Made by a program: the position numbers and the translations under genes. A stretch of DNA of 64,000 nt from JANQIO01 sp965229625 (GTDB taxonomy: Bacteria; Pseudomonadota; Gammaproteobacteria; Pseudomonadales; Halieaceae). The stretch covers positions 930,001 through 994,000 of the forward strand of contig CBDDJJ010000002.1 in the NCBI GenBank assembly GCA_965229625.1. Direction: 5' to 3'. The notes below the pieces were generated by a model. It had not been told where the DNA came from, did not search any database, and worked only from the letters and a program-made list of their open reading frames with translations. Every line of letters starts with the position of its first letter. Within the stretch, counting starts at the first letter, position 1. Below, piece by piece: positions 53,585 to 61,986 of the stretch.

Positions 53585-55729
53585 CTAGCGCGCTGCGCTG
53601 GCCGCCGCGCTTTCCGCCTGCAACTGCCTGGCCCGATGCGCTTCGCGAATGATGTAGGCACGAATGGCCTCGCTCTGCTCGCGGTCAAGGTAATCGGCAA
53701 AGCTCGCCATGCCGCGTTTGGCGAGAATGCCCTCGCGCACGACCTTGTCCCAGCTATTGGCATCGTGGATCAGCCCGGAGCCACGTAGGTCGGGCACCAG
53801 CAGACCGGATACTGCGTTGAGTCCATGACAGCCCATGCAGGTGTCCTGGTAAAGCGCAAATCCGGCTTCCTCAGCCTCGGCTGAGGCGGTACGCGGCGGT
53901 GGATTGAAGACCACATTGGGCTGCCAGTCCACTTCCGGCAACTGACCGTCGGCGCCGAGCTTGAAAGTCAGAACCCGGCTCACGTTGGGCATACTCTCGG
54001 CCTGCACATACTCCCCGAATACCAGCGCGTAGGCGCCACCCCAGCCCGCAGCCACCGAGACATACTGCTCGCCGTCGATTTCGTAGGTCATCGGTGCCGC
54101 GACTACGCCGGTCTGGGTGGGGAAGTCCCACAGGCGCTCACCGGTATCCGCCGCAAAGGCAGCGAACTTCCCGTCCGCCGTACCCTGGAACACCAACTGG
54201 CCCGCCGTGGCCAGGGTACCGCCATTCCAGGGACCGTTGTGCTCCACTCGCCAGGCCTCTGACTGGGTACGTGGATCCCAGGCCAGCAGACGGCCTTTCA
54301 TCAATGGGCGCATAGCGTCACGCTCAGCCTGGGAGTCTGGAAGACTGCCGACGACACCACTGGTACCAGTATTTGCGGTACCGGGACGGTACAGGAAATC
54401 CTCTGGCTGGCCGTAGGCTGCCGGGAAATCCAGCACCGGGATATAGACCAGGCCGGTATCGGGGCTGTAGGACATCGGGTGCCAGTTGTGCCCGCCCAGG
54501 TACGAGGGAGTGACGACGAAGGGCGAATCGATGTAGCGGGCTCCCTCCACTTCCACCGGGCGGCCTGTCTCCATGTCAACGTGCGTCGCCCAGGTAACGT
54601 TGATGTAGTTGTTGGCGCTGATTAGCTCGCCGGTGGCACGATCCACCACGTAGAAAAAGCCGTTCTTGGGCGCCTGCATCAGCACCTTGCGAACCTTACC
54701 GTCGATCTCCATGTCGGCGAGAATAATGTGCTGGGTGGCGGTGTAGTCCCAGGTTTCCCCTGGGGTGGTCTGGTAGTGCCAGACATACTCGCCGGTATCA
54801 GGGCGCAGGGCGACAATCGAAGACAGGAACAGATTATCGCCGCCGCCCGGCGAGCGGATTTCGCGGTTCCACGGTGTGCCGTTACCGACGCCGATGTACA
54901 TCAGGTTCAGTTCCGGATCGTAGGCCATGGCATCCCACACCGTGCCGCCGCCACCGCCCAGTTCCCACCACTCGCCGTTCCAGGTTTCCGCCGCCATTTT
55001 CATGGCATCGTTCTCGAAGCCGAGCTCGGGATTGCCGGGTACCGTGTAGAAGCGCCAGACCATCTCGCCGCTGTCGACATCGTAGGCGCTGATAAATCCG
55101 CGCACGCCGTACTCGGCACCGCCGTTGCCAATCAGCACCTTGCCGTCGATAACGCGCGGTGCACCGGTGATGGTATAGGGCAAGGTTGTATCCACCGTGG
55201 CCACCGTCCAGTTGACCTCGCCAGTGGCAGCATCGAGCGCCACCAGTCGGCCATCGAACACGCCGACAAACACCTGGCCCTGCCAGGCTGCGACACCGCG
55301 ATTCACCGCATCACAGCAGCCATGCTTGATCTTTTCCCGGTCAACTTCCGGGTCGTAAGTCCACAGGTGTTCACCGCTACGGGCATCCAGCGCATGGACG
55401 ATACTCCAGGAAGAGGTGGTATACATGACGCCATCGATCACCAGGGAGGTCGCCTCGATACCGCGCTGAGTGTTGAAATCATAGCTCCAGGCAAGGCCGA
55501 GCTCGGCCACAGACTGGCTGTTGACCTGTTTCAGGGGGCTGTAGCGCTGTTCGCTGTAGGTGCGGCCATAGCTCAGCCAGTTTGCAGTATCGTCCTCGGC
55601 GGCCAGCAGACGCGCCGCATCCACGGCTGCCGCTGCTGAGGCCACGTCCGCCGTTGGCTCGGGTGCGGATTGCTGCTTGCTGCAAGCGCCGAGCGCAACA
55701 AGGGAGAGCGCTATCAGGATGCGGATCAT
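53585..55729 (-). CDS. PQQ-dependent alcohol dehydrogenase with cytochrome c domain
   Basis: A 714-residue quinohaemoprotein. A lipoprotein-type signal ends in LGAC (Cys16). An eight-bladed PQQ propeller follows, with the vicinal Cys pair in HGCCDAVNRG and the metal/catalytic stretch GETWDYTAT. Thr two residues after the catalytic Asp marks the Ca2+ type, since lanthanide enzymes have Asp there. A C-terminal haem c domain has CMGCH. It oxidises alcohols or aldehydes in the periplasm. ATG 55729 has GGGAGA upstream; the longer frame does not encode a sensible leader. Confidence 0.92.
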   Translation of the reverse strand: MIRILIALSLVALGACSKQQSAPEPTADVASAAAAVDAARLLAAEDDTANWLSYGRTYSEQRYSPLKQVNSQSVAELGLAWSYDFNTQRGIEATSLVIDGVMYTTSSWSIVHALDARSGEHLWTYDPEVDREKIKHGCCDAVNRGVAAWQGQVFVGVFDGRLVALDAATGEVNWTVATVDTTLPYTITGAPRVIDGKVLIGNGGAEYGVRGFISAYDVDSGEMVWRFYTVPGNPELGFENDAMKMAAETWNGEWWELGGGGGTVWDAMAYDPELNLMYIGVGNGTPWNREIRSPGGGDNLFLSSIVALRPDTGEYVWHYQTTPGETWDYTATQHIILADMEIDGKVRKVLMQAPKNGFFYVVDRATGELISANNYINVTWATHVDMETGRPVEVEGARYIDSPFVVTPSYLGGHNWHPMSYSPDTGLVYIPVLDFPAAYGQPEDFLYRPGTANTGTSGVVGSLPDSQAERDAMRPLMKGRLLAWDPRTQSEAWRVEHNGPWNGGTLATAGQLVFQGTADGKFAAFAADTGERLWDFPTQTGVVAAPMTYEIDGEQYVSVAAGWGGAYALVFGEYVQAESMPNVSRVLTFKLGADGQLPEVDWQPNVVFNPPPRTASAEAEEAGFALYQDTCMGCHGLNAVSGLLVPDLRGSGLIHDANSWDKVVREGILAKRGMASFADYLDREQSEAIRAYIIREAHRARQLQAESAAASAAR

Positions 55730-55934
55730 TATATATCTCCCGGTTATATTTTTATTTCTCAAATTTATAAAGCAACGAGATGGATCTGCCTGCCGTGCAG
55801 CCCTCTCGGTCAAATCAGAGCAGAGTATAAGGTACTGGACAGCGCCTTTCGTCAGTCAATCGGCCGACGACAGCTGGCCAAAGAGAGCCGGAGCCTGTCC
55901 GCCGGGACGAACCGGGAAATCGATAGAGCCATTC

Positions 55935-55972
55935 AGCGGGCGGGCACAAAAAAGGGGACCCGCAGGTCCCCT
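55935..55972 (-). terminator. Terminator of the SDR gene, 38-bp repeat copy 1
   Basis: GGGGACC/GGTCCCC stem followed on the minus strand by six T. It lies 39 bases after the stop of the SDR gene. All 38 bases (55935-55972) are identical to 57987-58024, which ends pnp. The rest of the gap 55730-56010 holds nothing I recognise. Confidence 0.85.
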
Positions 55973-56010
55973 CTGCGATAGGGGTATCGACGGAACATTG
56001 CAAGCAAGTC

Positions 56011-56862
56011 TCAGGCGGCCGCTTTCTGCGTCGAACGAGCGTTGAGTTCCCAGGCACTTATGTCCTGCCGGACCGCTGCCATCTTGGTTTCCATCACCTC
56101 TATGGCATCAGACCCCAATGCGGCATGAACAGGCGGATCTTCCGCTGCAATCAGTTGAATAATCGCCTCCGCTCCTCGCGCGGCATCGTTGGGCTGCTTG
56201 CCCTGCAGGCTACCAATGAAGCCTCGGAATGCCCCCGCAGGCGTATCTTTGTAGTCATCGATCTCGTCCGCCACATAGTCGAGGGAACGCCCGGCAAACT
56301 CAGTCTCAAAGATTCCGATGGTCAGGACCGTGGTATTGATACCCAGCGGAGCGAGTTCCTTGGCAAGGCCCTCACCCAGGATGTCCGTGGCTGCCTTGGC
56401 GGCGGCATATACACCCAGACCCGGTACACCGGCGAAGCCACCGATCGCGGAAAACTGCAGGATGCGACCGCTGCGTTGGGCGCGCATCGACGGGAGAACA
56501 GCACGGATCATCCGCAGCCCGCCAAAAAAGTTGACGTCAAACAGCCGCTGAGCGTCTTCTTCGCTGGTTTCCTCAATCGCTCCCACCAGACCGGCGCCTG
56601 CGTTGTTTGCCAGCACATCAATGTGTCCAAACTGTTCAAGTACTTTGGCCACCCCCTGCTCAATGGTCGCGGGGTCAGTCACATCCAGCAACACACCAAG
56701 CCCTCTCCCTGCCGCGCTGGAAGTAAAGGCATCAGCTTGATCCTGTCGGCGGAAGGTGGCGGCCACTCTGGCACCCCGTCTGACCAGGGCCAGAGCCAGT
56801 TCTTTACCCAGGCCAGAGGATGCGCCGGTTACTAAAACCACTTTATTCTCGATCGAACTCAT
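56011..56862 (-). CDS. Short-chain dehydrogenase/reductase
   Basis: A 283-residue classical SDR: TGASSGLG cofactor loop, NNAGAG, SAIGG (catalytic Ser) and YAAAK (catalytic Tyr-Lys). Substrate unknown; the sequence class includes many ketoreductases. ATG 56862 is preferred over 56892 because AAGGAG lies 8 bases before it. It is divergent from the LysR gene, the usual arrangement of a LysR regulator and its target, and the pair is flanked by a 38-bp duplication. Confidence 0.9.
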   Translation of the reverse strand: MSSIENKVVLVTGASSGLGKELALALVRRGARVAATFRRQDQADAFTSSAAGRGLGVLLDVTDPATIEQGVAKVLEQFGHIDVLANNAGAGLVGAIEETSEEDAQRLFDVNFFGGLRMIRAVLPSMRAQRSGRILQFSAIGGFAGVPGLGVYAAAKAATDILGEGLAKELAPLGINTTVLTIGIFETEFAGRSLDYVADEIDDYKDTPAGAFRGFIGSLQGKQPNDAARGAEAIIQLIAAEDPPVHAALGSDAIEVMETKMAAVRQDISAWELNARSTQKAAA

Positions 56863-56960
56863 GTCTACATCTCCTTGAATTGTGCCCACCATGTCTGGGC
56901 GATGAGAAGCAGACTACTAGTTGCTTTAGCTGTTGTGCAGGCGTGCATAATGCCCCACAC

Positions 56961-56979
56961 TGTTGCAATATTCGCAACA
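56961..56979. promoter_or_regulatory. Inverted repeat in the SDR/LysR divergent region
   Basis: TGTTGC-N7-GCAACA, centred 20 bases before the LysR start. It has the T-N11-A core of LysR operators and is a likely autoregulatory site. Confidence 0.45.
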
Positions 56980-56988
56980 ATATTTGCC

Positions 56989-57903
56989 ATGGCCAGCGAC
57001 CCGTTCTCAGACATTCAGCTCTTCATTCGGATCGTTGAATTGGGCTCCATACGCTCTGCAGCGCGCGAGGCGGGGCAGGAAGCGTCCACCGTATCGCGGC
57101 GCATGACAGCCCTTGAGCGCCGCCTTAAAACTCAACTGCTAACTCGAGGCCAGGGTCAGACCCGCGTGTCTGGCGCGGGAGAGCGCTACTACCAGTCGAT
57201 GCAAAAGCTACTGCCTCAGCTGCGCAGCGCAGAAGCCGAGGCGGCGGGAGATGCCGAAGCCATCAAAGGTCTGCTGCGTGTCAGTGCTCCCATCGATTTC
57301 GGACAGCAGCATGTCTCGGGATGGTTGCTGGCACTCAGGAAGCTCCACCCGGAGCTTGAAGTGGAGCTCACTCTGAGCAGTGATTATGTGGACCTGTCAC
57401 GGTCCGGCATCGACGTGGCAATCCGCACCGGGGTGCTGGCAGACTCGAGTCTCCGGGCCCGACGCCTGGCCATGGTGCCCAGAGTCCTGGTGGCGGCTCC
57501 TTCGTATCTGGAAGCCAGGGGTGTGCCAGATACTCCCGAAGAGCTAACGGACCATGAGATGGTGTTCTTTTCCGCCGCACACAGGAACCGACCGATGAAG
57601 CTCCGGGGGCCGGACGGCAAAGAGCATGAGTTCCTGACGCGAGGTGGGCTCACCGTGAATGCCGTTTTATCCATTGTCCAGGCGGTGGAAAGTGGCGCGG
57701 GTATACACGCGGGTCCCCGCTGGGCTTTCCAGGAGAGTCTCGATCAGGGCCGCGTGGTAGAAGTACTCCCGCTCTATCGCGGTCGTTCTCTTCCCATGCA
57801 GGCGCTTTATCAGTCAGCCGTAGTCTTGCCGGCTCGCATCCGGCGGTTCATAGATGTTGCAGTGGCAGAGGCAGCGCGGATACCTGGACTCGAACCGGCG
57901 TGA
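56989..57903 (+). CDS. LysR-family transcriptional regulator
   Basis: A 304-residue LysR protein. The N-terminal winged helix-turn-helix reads FIRIVELGSIRSAAREAGQEASTVSRRMTALERRL, followed by the periplasmic-binding-like effector domain with LLRVSAPIDFGQQHV. ATG 56989 gives the normal family start (MASDPFSDIQLF); a frame 38 codons longer exists but covers the operator. The sequence fits the AaeR/DmlR-like group. The probable target is the divergent SDR gene. Confidence 0.9.
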   Translation: MASDPFSDIQLFIRIVELGSIRSAAREAGQEASTVSRRMTALERRLKTQLLTRGQGQTRVSGAGERYYQSMQKLLPQLRSAEAEAAGDAEAIKGLLRVSAPIDFGQQHVSGWLLALRKLHPELEVELTLSSDYVDLSRSGIDVAIRTGVLADSSLRARRLAMVPRVLVAAPSYLEARGVPDTPEELTDHEMVFFSAAHRNRPMKLRGPDGKEHEFLTRGGLTVNAVLSIVQAVESGAGIHAGPRWAFQESLDQGRVVEVLPLYRGRSLPMQALYQSAVVLPARIRRFIDVAVAEAARIPGLEPA

Positions 57904-57986
57904 CTCATACCGGTCAATCCGGGCACACGGGTCTGCGATACCAGCAGTGTTCGCATTCAAGAGCAATGTGTTTCATTGCCACCCTA

Positions 57987-58024
57987 AGCGGGCGGGCACA
58001 AAAAAGGGGACCCGCAGGTCCCCT
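57987..58024 (-). terminator. Terminator of pnp, 38-bp repeat copy 2
   Basis: Same stem and T-run as at 55935-55972, 20 bases after the pnp stop. The 38-bp identity extends beyond the hairpin on the side away from pnp, so it is a true duplication rather than two similar terminators. Confidence 0.88.
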
Positions 58025-58044
58025 TCTCGTTGAGTTCGCCGTAT

Positions 58045-60189
58045 TTACTCGGCGGCCTGGGCGAGGTCCTCCTCGCCGTCAGCGTCTGACTCCATCGCGG
58101 CGTCTTCGGCGGCTTCCTTCATGGACAGCTTGATGCGGCCACGCTGGTCGACGTCCAGCACCTTGACCTGCACTTCCTGGCCTTCCTTGAGGTAGTCCTC
58201 GACGTTCTCCACACGCTCCTCGGCGATTTGGGAGATGTGCACGAGGCCGTCCTTGCCGGGCAGTATGGTGACAAAGGCACCAAAGTCGACAATGCGCGCC
58301 ACGGTGCCGGTGTAAATCTCGCCTACCTCAGCTTCCGCGGTGATCTCTTCGATCATGGCCACAGCCGCGTTGCGGATCGCCTGGTCCTGGCCAAAGACAT
58401 TGACAGTACCGTCGTCGTCGATGTCCACGGAGGCGCCCGTCTGCTCGGTGATGCCACGGATGGTGGCGCCGCCCTTGCCGATGATGTCGCGAATCTTCTC
58501 GGGATCAACCTTGAAAGTCGCCATGCTGGGCGCGTTCTCGTTGACAATGGTGCGTCCTTCGGAGATCACCTCGTTCATCTGGCCGAGGATGTGCAGGCGT
58601 GCCTGCAGGGCCTGTTCCAGGGCGATCTCCATGATCTGCTCATTGATGCCCTCGATCTTGATGTCCATCTGCAGGGCAGTCACACCTTCGGAGGTACCAG
58701 CTACCTTGAAGTCCATGTCGCCGAGATGGTCCTCGTCACCGAGAATATCGGTGAGTACCGCAAAGGAGTTCTCTTCCTTCACCAGGCCCATGGCGATACC
58801 CGCAACCGGTGCCTTCAGCGGCACGCCCGCAGCCATCATGGCGAGGCTGCCCACGCACACAGAGGCCATGGAACTGGAGCCATTCGACTCGGTGATCTCG
58901 GAGACCACCCGGGTCGTGTAGGGCCAGTCGTCGGCCTTTGGCAGTACCGCGGCCAGGCCGCGACGGGCCAGCCGGCCGTGGCCGATCTCACGGCGACCGG
59001 TGAAACCGATACGGCCGGCTTCACCTACCGAGTAAGGCGGGAAGTTGTAGTGCAGCATGAACGGATCGCGACGCTCGCCTTCCAGTGCATCGATGATCTG
59101 GGCGTCGCGGGTGGAACCCAGCGTCACCGCACCAATCGCCTGGGTCTCGCCACGGGTAAACAGGGCAGAGCCGTGAGCCTTGGGCAGAACGTCGACTTCG
59201 CAGGCGATCGCACGCACCGTGCGATTGTCGCGACCGTCGATACGCGGCTCACCCGCCAGGATACGCTGGCGCACCAGGGTCTTCTCGAGCTTCTTGAAAA
59301 CGTCCTTGACGTCATCGGCGCTGGGGGCGCCTTCCGCGTCGGTGGCAAGTTCGGCGACGACCTGGTCGCGCAATTCACCAACGCGGGTGTAACGCTCGGC
59401 TTTGTCGACGATGCGGTAGGCCTCACCCAGGGCATCCTTGATGCTGCCTTCCACCTGGGCCACCAGTTCCTGGTTGACCTCCGGCGCAGCCCACTCCCAG
59501 GTGGGCTTGCCGGCTTCGCCAGCCAGTTCCTGCACGGCCTTGATGACGGTCTGCATTTCCTGGTGGGCAAACAGCACTGCACCCAGCATCTGGTCTTCGC
59601 TCAGCTCTTCTGCCTGGGACTCAACCATCAGCACGGCTTCGCTGGTGCCCGCTACTACCATGTCCAGCTTGCTGCTTGCCAGCTGGCCGTAGGTGGGGTT
59701 GAGGATGTAGCCACCTTCGTCGGTGAAGCCAACGCGCGCTGCGCCAATCGGGCCGTTGAAGGGAACACCCGAGATAGCCAGGGCAGCGGAGGTACCGATC
59801 ATGGCAGGGATATCCGGGTCGATGTCCTTCTCCGCGGACATCACGGTGCAGACGACCTGTACCTCGTTCATGAAGCCGTTGGGGAACAGCGGGCGGATCG
59901 GGCGATCGATCAGGCGTGAAGTCAGGGTCTCTTTTTCAGAGGGACGCGCTTCGCGCTTGAAGAAGCCACCGGGGATCTTGCCGACGGAGTAGGTCTTCTC
60001 GATGTAGTGAACGCCCAGCGGGAAGAAGTCCTGCCCCGGACGCATGGATTTCTCGGCAACCACGGTGCACAGCACAGACGTTTCGTCCATGGTGACCAGA
60101 ACAGCGCCGGAAGCCTGTCTTGCAATACGACCCGTTTCCAGGGTGACCGTGTGATCACCGTACTTGAAAGTCTTTGTTACGGGATTCAT
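58045..60189 (-). CDS. pnp: Polyribonucleotide nucleotidyltransferase
   Basis: A 714-residue PNPase, full length: two RNase PH domains (first with RPSEKETLTSRLIDRPIRPLF, second with FTRGETQA and the catalytic FKVAGTSEGVTALQMDIK region), then KH (KIRDIIGKGGATIRGI) and S1 (GEIYTGTVARIVDFGAFV) domains. It degrades RNA from the 3' end by phosphorolysis within the degradosome. ATG 60189 has GGAG upstream. It follows rpsO by 59 bases with a hairpin between, as in Escherichia coli. Confidence 0.97.
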   Translation of the reverse strand: MNPVTKTFKYGDHTVTLETGRIARQASGAVLVTMDETSVLCTVVAEKSMRPGQDFFPLGVHYIEKTYSVGKIPGGFFKREARPSEKETLTSRLIDRPIRPLFPNGFMNEVQVVCTVMSAEKDIDPDIPAMIGTSAALAISGVPFNGPIGAARVGFTDEGGYILNPTYGQLASSKLDMVVAGTSEAVLMVESQAEELSEDQMLGAVLFAHQEMQTVIKAVQELAGEAGKPTWEWAAPEVNQELVAQVEGSIKDALGEAYRIVDKAERYTRVGELRDQVVAELATDAEGAPSADDVKDVFKKLEKTLVRQRILAGEPRIDGRDNRTVRAIACEVDVLPKAHGSALFTRGETQAIGAVTLGSTRDAQIIDALEGERRDPFMLHYNFPPYSVGEAGRIGFTGRREIGHGRLARRGLAAVLPKADDWPYTTRVVSEITESNGSSSMASVCVGSLAMMAAGVPLKAPVAGIAMGLVKEENSFAVLTDILGDEDHLGDMDFKVAGTSEGVTALQMDIKIEGINEQIMEIALEQALQARLHILGQMNEVISEGRTIVNENAPSMATFKVDPEKIRDIIGKGGATIRGITEQTGASVDIDDDGTVNVFGQDQAIRNAAVAMIEEITAEAEVGEIYTGTVARIVDFGAFVTILPGKDGLVHISQIAEERVENVEDYLKEGQEVQVKVLDVDQRGRIKLSMKEAAEDAAMESDADGEEDLAQAAE

Positions 60190-60216
60190 TAAATTCTCCA
60201 ATTCCTATAAAGAAAA

Positions 60217-60236
60217 CGCCGGGGCACGGCCCGGCG
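60217..60236 (-). terminator. Hairpin between rpsO and pnp
   Basis: CGCCGGG/CCCGGCG stem with a 6-base loop; on the minus strand it is followed by TTTTCTTT. In E. coli this gap holds an rpsO attenuator and RNase III sites by which PNPase controls its own mRNA; a similar role is inferred. Confidence 0.6.
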
Positions 60237-60248
60237 GATTCGTAAACG

Positions 60249-60518
60249 TTAGCGACGCAGACCCAGACGCTTGATCAGGTTGCTGTAGCGCTCGCCATCC
60301 TTGCGCTTCAGGTAGTCCAGCAGCTTGCGACGCTGATTCACCATGCGGATCAGTCCGCGACGTGAATGGTGATCGTGCTTGTGAGATGAAAAGTGCCCCT
60401 GCAGTTGTTCGATGTTCGCGGTCAGAAGGGCAATTTGCACCTCGGGGGAGCCAGTATCGCCCTCACCCTGTTGGTACTCTTTTACGATGTCTGCTTTTTC
60501 AGCTGCACTCAGTGCCAT
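60249..60518 (-). CDS. rpsO: 30S ribosomal protein S15
   Basis: An 89-residue S15, exactly the usual length from ATG 60518. It has GDTGSPEVQIALLTANIEQLQGHF and HSRRGLIRMVNQRRKLLDYL, the 16S rRNA-binding parts. It lies between truB and pnp as in other Gammaproteobacteria. Confidence 0.97.
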   Translation of the reverse strand: MALSAAEKADIVKEYQQGEGDTGSPEVQIALLTANIEQLQGHFSSHKHDHHSRRGLIRMVNQRRKLLDYLKRKDGERYSNLIKRLGLRR

Positions 60519-60617
60519 TTCAATTTCCTCATAATATGCCTGGGGTGGGATCTGCCACCCGGTTTCAAAAAGAGCCTGCCCGTGCATATTTACAGACAGG
60601 TTCGCTCCGGCCCGACC

Positions 60618-61550
60618 CTATTGCCGGGTTCCGGCTATCAGGCGACGCGGCGCCACGCGCCCATCGTCCAATATCTCTCCCACGCCAAGAAACTCGCCGT
60701 TTTCCAGGCCCATTCTCACCATGCCCTCGCAGGGTGAGTTGGGCACCAGGACCGGCTGTCCCTGGCGAATATAAAATCCGCCGGCTTCGCTGACCCGCAC
60801 CAGGGGCAGTTCCCCCAGCGCCGCGTCCAGCGGCTCCAGCAGCGCATCCATGTCGGCCTGCGCGTCGTTTTCTTTCAATGCCTCCAGCGTCGCCAGCGAC
60901 ACCTGCATGGTGGCGTCAAATGGACCTGCCTGAGTCCTGCGCAGCGCACCGACATGGGCACCACAACCCAGCGCCTGCCCAAGGTCTTCGGCAATGGAGC
61001 GCACGTAAGTTCCCTTGCTACAGCTTATCCGAACGTCCACCTCGGGATGCCGGCCAGGGCGAAAGCCCTCGAGCTCCAGCTCGTATATTTTTACGCGGCG
61101 CGCCTTGCGCTCCACTTCCTGGCCTTTGCGGGCCAGTTTGTACAACGGTTGCCCATTGTGCTTCAGGGCCGAGTACATGCTCGGTACCTGTTCGATCTCA
61201 CCGCGAAACGCCGCCAACTGCGCTTCCACCTGCTCCGCGGTCACGGCGCTGGCATCACATTCTTCAAGCAGCTCGCCTTCGGCATCACCGCTGGCGGTGA
61301 TCTGCCCCAACACAAAGGTGCTGGTGTAGGCCTTGTCCGCATCCAGCAGGAAGCGGGAAAACTTGGTGGCCTCGCCAAAACACAGCGGCAGGACGCCCGT
61401 CGCCAGCGGATCCAGGCTGCCGGTGTGGCCCGCCTTGGCCGCGCCGAACAGGCGCTTGGCCGCCTGCAGGGCCTGGTTGGAACTCATGCCCTTCGGCTTG
61501 TCGAGCACCAGGATGCCATCCACCGGCCGACCCTTGCGGCGCCGAGCCAT
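60618..61550 (-). CDS. truB: tRNA pseudouridine(55) synthase
   Basis: A 310-residue TruB that makes pseudouridine 55 in the T-loop of tRNAs. The catalytic Asp is in AGHTGSLDPLATGVL near residue 46; KPKGMSSNQALQ, YTSTFVLGQIT and CSKGTYVRSIAEDLG follow, and a C-terminal PUA domain ends the protein. Its start overlaps the rbfA stop by one base. Confidence 0.96.
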   Translation of the reverse strand: MARRRKGRPVDGILVLDKPKGMSSNQALQAAKRLFGAAKAGHTGSLDPLATGVLPLCFGEATKFSRFLLDADKAYTSTFVLGQITASGDAEGELLEECDASAVTAEQVEAQLAAFRGEIEQVPSMYSALKHNGQPLYKLARKGQEVERKARRVKIYELELEGFRPGRHPEVDVRISCSKGTYVRSIAEDLGQALGCGAHVGALRRTQAGPFDATMQVSLATLEALKENDAQADMDALLEPLDAALGELPLVRVSEAGGFYIRQGQPVLVPNSPCEGMVRMGLENGEFLGVGEILDDGRVAPRRLIAGTRQ

Positions 61551-61948
61551 CAGTCCTTCACCCGGCCATCGCTCATGTCATCCGAGGCCCGGTCACTCTC
61601 TACCGCGCGCTCGATGAGGTCTTCCATGTAGCGACCGCGCCCGACACTGGTGTCGAAGCGAAACTGAAGCGCAGGCACTGTACGCAGGGTGCTGTCTTTT
61701 GACAACTGGCTGCGCAGGAAACCCGCGGCCTTGTTCAGCGCGGCGGTCACGTCGCTGGCGTCTTCGACGCTGTCCTTACCCAGTGCGGTATAGAACACCC
61801 TGGCGTGTGCCAGGTCCTTGCTCACTTCCACATCGGTGATGCTGACCATATCGACCCGCGGGTCGCGCATCTGGAACTGGATCAACTGGGCCAGCTCCTG
61901 ACGCAGATGGTCTGCTACGCGGTCGGTGCGGTTGTACTCTCTCGCCAT
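61550..61948 (-). CDS. rbfA: Ribosome-binding factor A
   Basis: A 132-residue RbfA, a KH-fold 30S maturation factor needed for 16S rRNA 5'-end processing. RTDRVADHLRQELAQLIQFQMRDPR at the N-terminus and HARVFYTALG are typical. It sits between infB and truB, 38 bases after infB. Confidence 0.95.
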   Translation of the reverse strand: MAREYNRTDRVADHLRQELAQLIQFQMRDPRVDMVSITDVEVSKDLAHARVFYTALGKDSVEDASDVTAALNKAAGFLRSQLSKDSTLRTVPALQFRFDTSVGRGRYMEDLIERAVESDRASDDMSDGRVKD

Positions 61949-61986
61949 CAGCTTGCCATCAGCCAGCTACCCCCAGGGGAGCGGGC

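Noticed and set aside
58228..59919. 563-codon open frame antisense to pnp
   Set aside because: It is the mirror of a highly conserved gene with strong codon bias; the translation is His/Gly-rich without family motifs and has no ribosome-binding site.
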